Shown here: one piece after another, positions 62,983 to 64,000 of the stretch
Numbering within the stretch: position 1 is the first letter of the stretch
How the letters are laid out: each line of letters starts with the position of its first letter
Origin: Chitinophaga dinghuensis
Lineage (GTDB): Bacteria > Bacteroidota > Bacteroidia > Chitinophagales > Chitinophagaceae
NCBI RefSeq assembly: GCF_003259435.1
Contig: NZ_QLMA01000005.1
Span: 310,001-374,000 of the forward strand
Direction: 5' to 3'
DNA: 64,000 nucleotides
Program-made: the position numbers and the translations under genes
The notes under the pieces: model-generated
Databases searched by the model: none
Told to the model about the DNA's origin: nothing
Seen by the model: the letters and a program-made list of their open reading frames with translations, nothing else

Positions 62983-63729
62983 TTAAAACCGGGCCATCAT
63001 TCTGCCTTCTTCTCCGGGATACAATGATGGTACGGGATCTGACTGAAAAAGGGTTTTGGAATGAATATCCATGCCGGAGAGCCGGCCGTAAAATCCGGCC
63101 CCGGTATCCATATTCCAGACATTGCAGGCATGCATGGGATTATATTCATCGTAATTGAGCGTAGGGGTATGACCGATATAGATCTCCGAAAACAGCCGCA
63201 GCTTATGCGGGTACAATTCCGGATGCTCTGCCACTCTACTGTTCATCGTTCGGGCCAGTTCCCAGAGGGTACGGTCCCGCATGAGCACCGATACATCGCC
63301 CTGCGAAGCGGGCCCTCCATCCGCCGTATAACCGCCATGAATGAAGAGTCGGCCTTCTTCATCCTTGTAGTAGTAATGCATGTTCAGGAAAAAATGGAGA
63401 TGCTCCTGCATAGCAGCCGAGGAATAACCTTGATAGCTTTTTATCGTAGCAACGCCATGGTTCTTCATCCAGTCCATCCGGAACAAGTGTCCGCTTAACC
63501 AGGTCTCGCACATATCGTCATGATTTCCTTTAATGAATATGCAGGAAATCCGCGTTTGTAAATCTATGAGAAAATCTATGAGCTGCGCAGATTCCGACCA
63601 ACCGTCCACATAATCTCCCAGGAAAATCAGCTTGTCATGGGGCTGGGGATTTATCCGCTCCAGGAGCTGTTGCAAGGCACGGAGTCCTCCGTGAATATCT
63701 CCTATCACAATGGTTCTTTGGTTCTTCAT
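62983..63729 (-). CDS. PPP-type metallophosphoesterase (Ser/Thr phosphatase-like)
   Basis: This protein has the three PPP motifs: VIGDIHGG near the start, FLGDYVDGWS, and IFIKGNHDDM, with a later YIGHTPTL (His). These hold a binuclear metal centre. It resembles the lambda-phage/ApaH-like branch, which dephosphorylates proteins or cleaves diadenosine tetraphosphate. I start at ATG 63729 because it lies 8 residues before the first motif, as is usual. In-frame ATGs upstream (63747, 63807) would add an unconserved tail. The stop is 3 bases from that of the convergent DUF2306 gene. Confidence 0.88.
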   Translation of the reverse strand: MKNQRTIVIGDIHGGLRALQQLLERINPQPHDKLIFLGDYVDGWSESAQLIDFLIDLQTRISCIFIKGNHDDMCETWLSGHLFRMDWMKNHGVATIKSYQGYSSAAMQEHLHFFLNMHYYYKDEEGRLFIHGGYTADGGPASQGDVSVLMRDRTLWELARTMNSRVAEHPELYPHKLRLFSEIYIGHTPTLNYDEYNPMHACNVWNMDTGAGFYGRLSGMDIHSKTLFQSDPVPSLYPGEEGRMMARF

Positions 63730-63868
63730 TGTATCATCATTTTTCATAACTTCAAGATAGGCTTCTTTTGTGGGAATACCCATTCTATCAAACAAAAGTA
63801 ACGTCATTCCTGTTTATAGACCATCAGTATCTGAGCAACGTGCCGGCTCAACATCCAAATATCATCTT

Positions 63869-64000
63869 ATGGAAAGGTATCAATATTCCGCTTCCAACGC
63901 CAGGATCTGTATGACCTTAAGCGCCATTGCTTATGCAGAATCAATGGCCGCAACGGAGTGGCTGCTAACACAGCCAGCACTCGCTACCAATGCGGAATGG
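63869..64000 (+). CDS. 5' end of an ORF leaving the window (possible lipase-like protein)
   Basis: From an ATG at 63869 the frame stays open for 44 codons to the window edge: MERYQYSASNARICMTLSAI, then a stretch ending NAEW. No signal peptide is visible. A short Ala-rich helix followed by LLTQPALATNAEW is reminiscent of the start of class 3 lipase-like proteins in Bacteroidota, but too little is visible to be sure. The region just upstream (63730-63868) holds no gene I can support. Confidence 0.4.
   Translation, partial: MERYQYSASNARICMTLSAIAYAESMAATEWLLTQPALATNAEW

Overview
The window comes from a member of the Bacteroidota, most likely family Chitinophagaceae (Chitinophaga or a close relative). 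The evidence is a SusC/SusD pair with an N-terminal STN domain and a FecR/ECF-sigma regulator, TlpA-like thioredoxins, a type IX secretion C-terminal domain with a PorP/SprF partner, an HmuY-type heme operon, and promoters of the TAnnTTTG type. I saw no rRNA, tRNA, CRISPR array or insertion sequence.

Left edge to 7.5 kb (minus strand): the first 17 codons of a DUF4255/Pvc16-like protein run off the left edge. Next is a translationally coupled pair, an HExxH (M35-like) putative peptidase and a leucine-rich-repeat protein. Upstream of these lies a three-gene glycan desulfation/deacetylation operon: two secreted sulfatases and a sialate O-acetylesterase.

7.7-14.8 kb: a lasso-peptide biosynthetic cluster, the most notable content of the window. 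A minus-strand operon encodes B1 (PqqD-like RRE), B2 (Cys-His-Asp peptidase), C (asparagine-synthetase-like cyclase), a 49-codon precursor A, an HPr-kinase-like protein and a 692-residue protein whose C-terminal half resembles class II terpene cyclases. Converging on it from the plus strand are a Nif11-like small protein and a nucleotidyltransferase of the type seen in kinase-bearing lasso clusters. There is no exporter gene. The precursor ends in Ser, the residue that PadeK-type kinases phosphorylate, and its only acidic core residue sits at an unusual distance from the canonical leader motif.

15-24.5 kb (minus): a four-gene operon of a phage-tail-collar protein, a substrate-binding protein without a signal peptide, a 2258-residue Ig-repeat adhesin with a type B T9SS sorting domain, and PorP/SprF. 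24.9-30.4 kb (plus): an unknown 187-residue protein, gamma-glutamyltransferase, and three tandem paralogous membrane proteins.

30.4-40.0 kb (minus): ECF sigma, FecR, SusC, SusD, two TlpA-like proteins and an SRPBCC protein in one nutrient-uptake locus. Divergent from it is an ArsR/AHSA1 pair whose promoter is buried between two inverted-repeat operators. 41-47.8 kb (minus): a GH2 enzyme with an unusual helical C-terminal extension, another ECF sigma factor, and an operon of GT-C-like membrane protein, MauE-like protein and thioredoxin-like lipoprotein. 48-52.2 kb (plus): an AsmA-like protein and an outer-membrane beta-barrel.

52.2-61.1 kb (minus): a complete hmuRYSTUV-type heme acquisition operon (receptor, HmuY lipoprotein, CobN-like HmuS, HmuT, TolQ-like HmuU, DUF2149 HmuV). 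A small His-rich membrane protein lies at its head. The right end holds an HxlR regulator, a DUF2306 membrane protein, a PPP-type phosphatase, and the start of an ORF that leaves the window.
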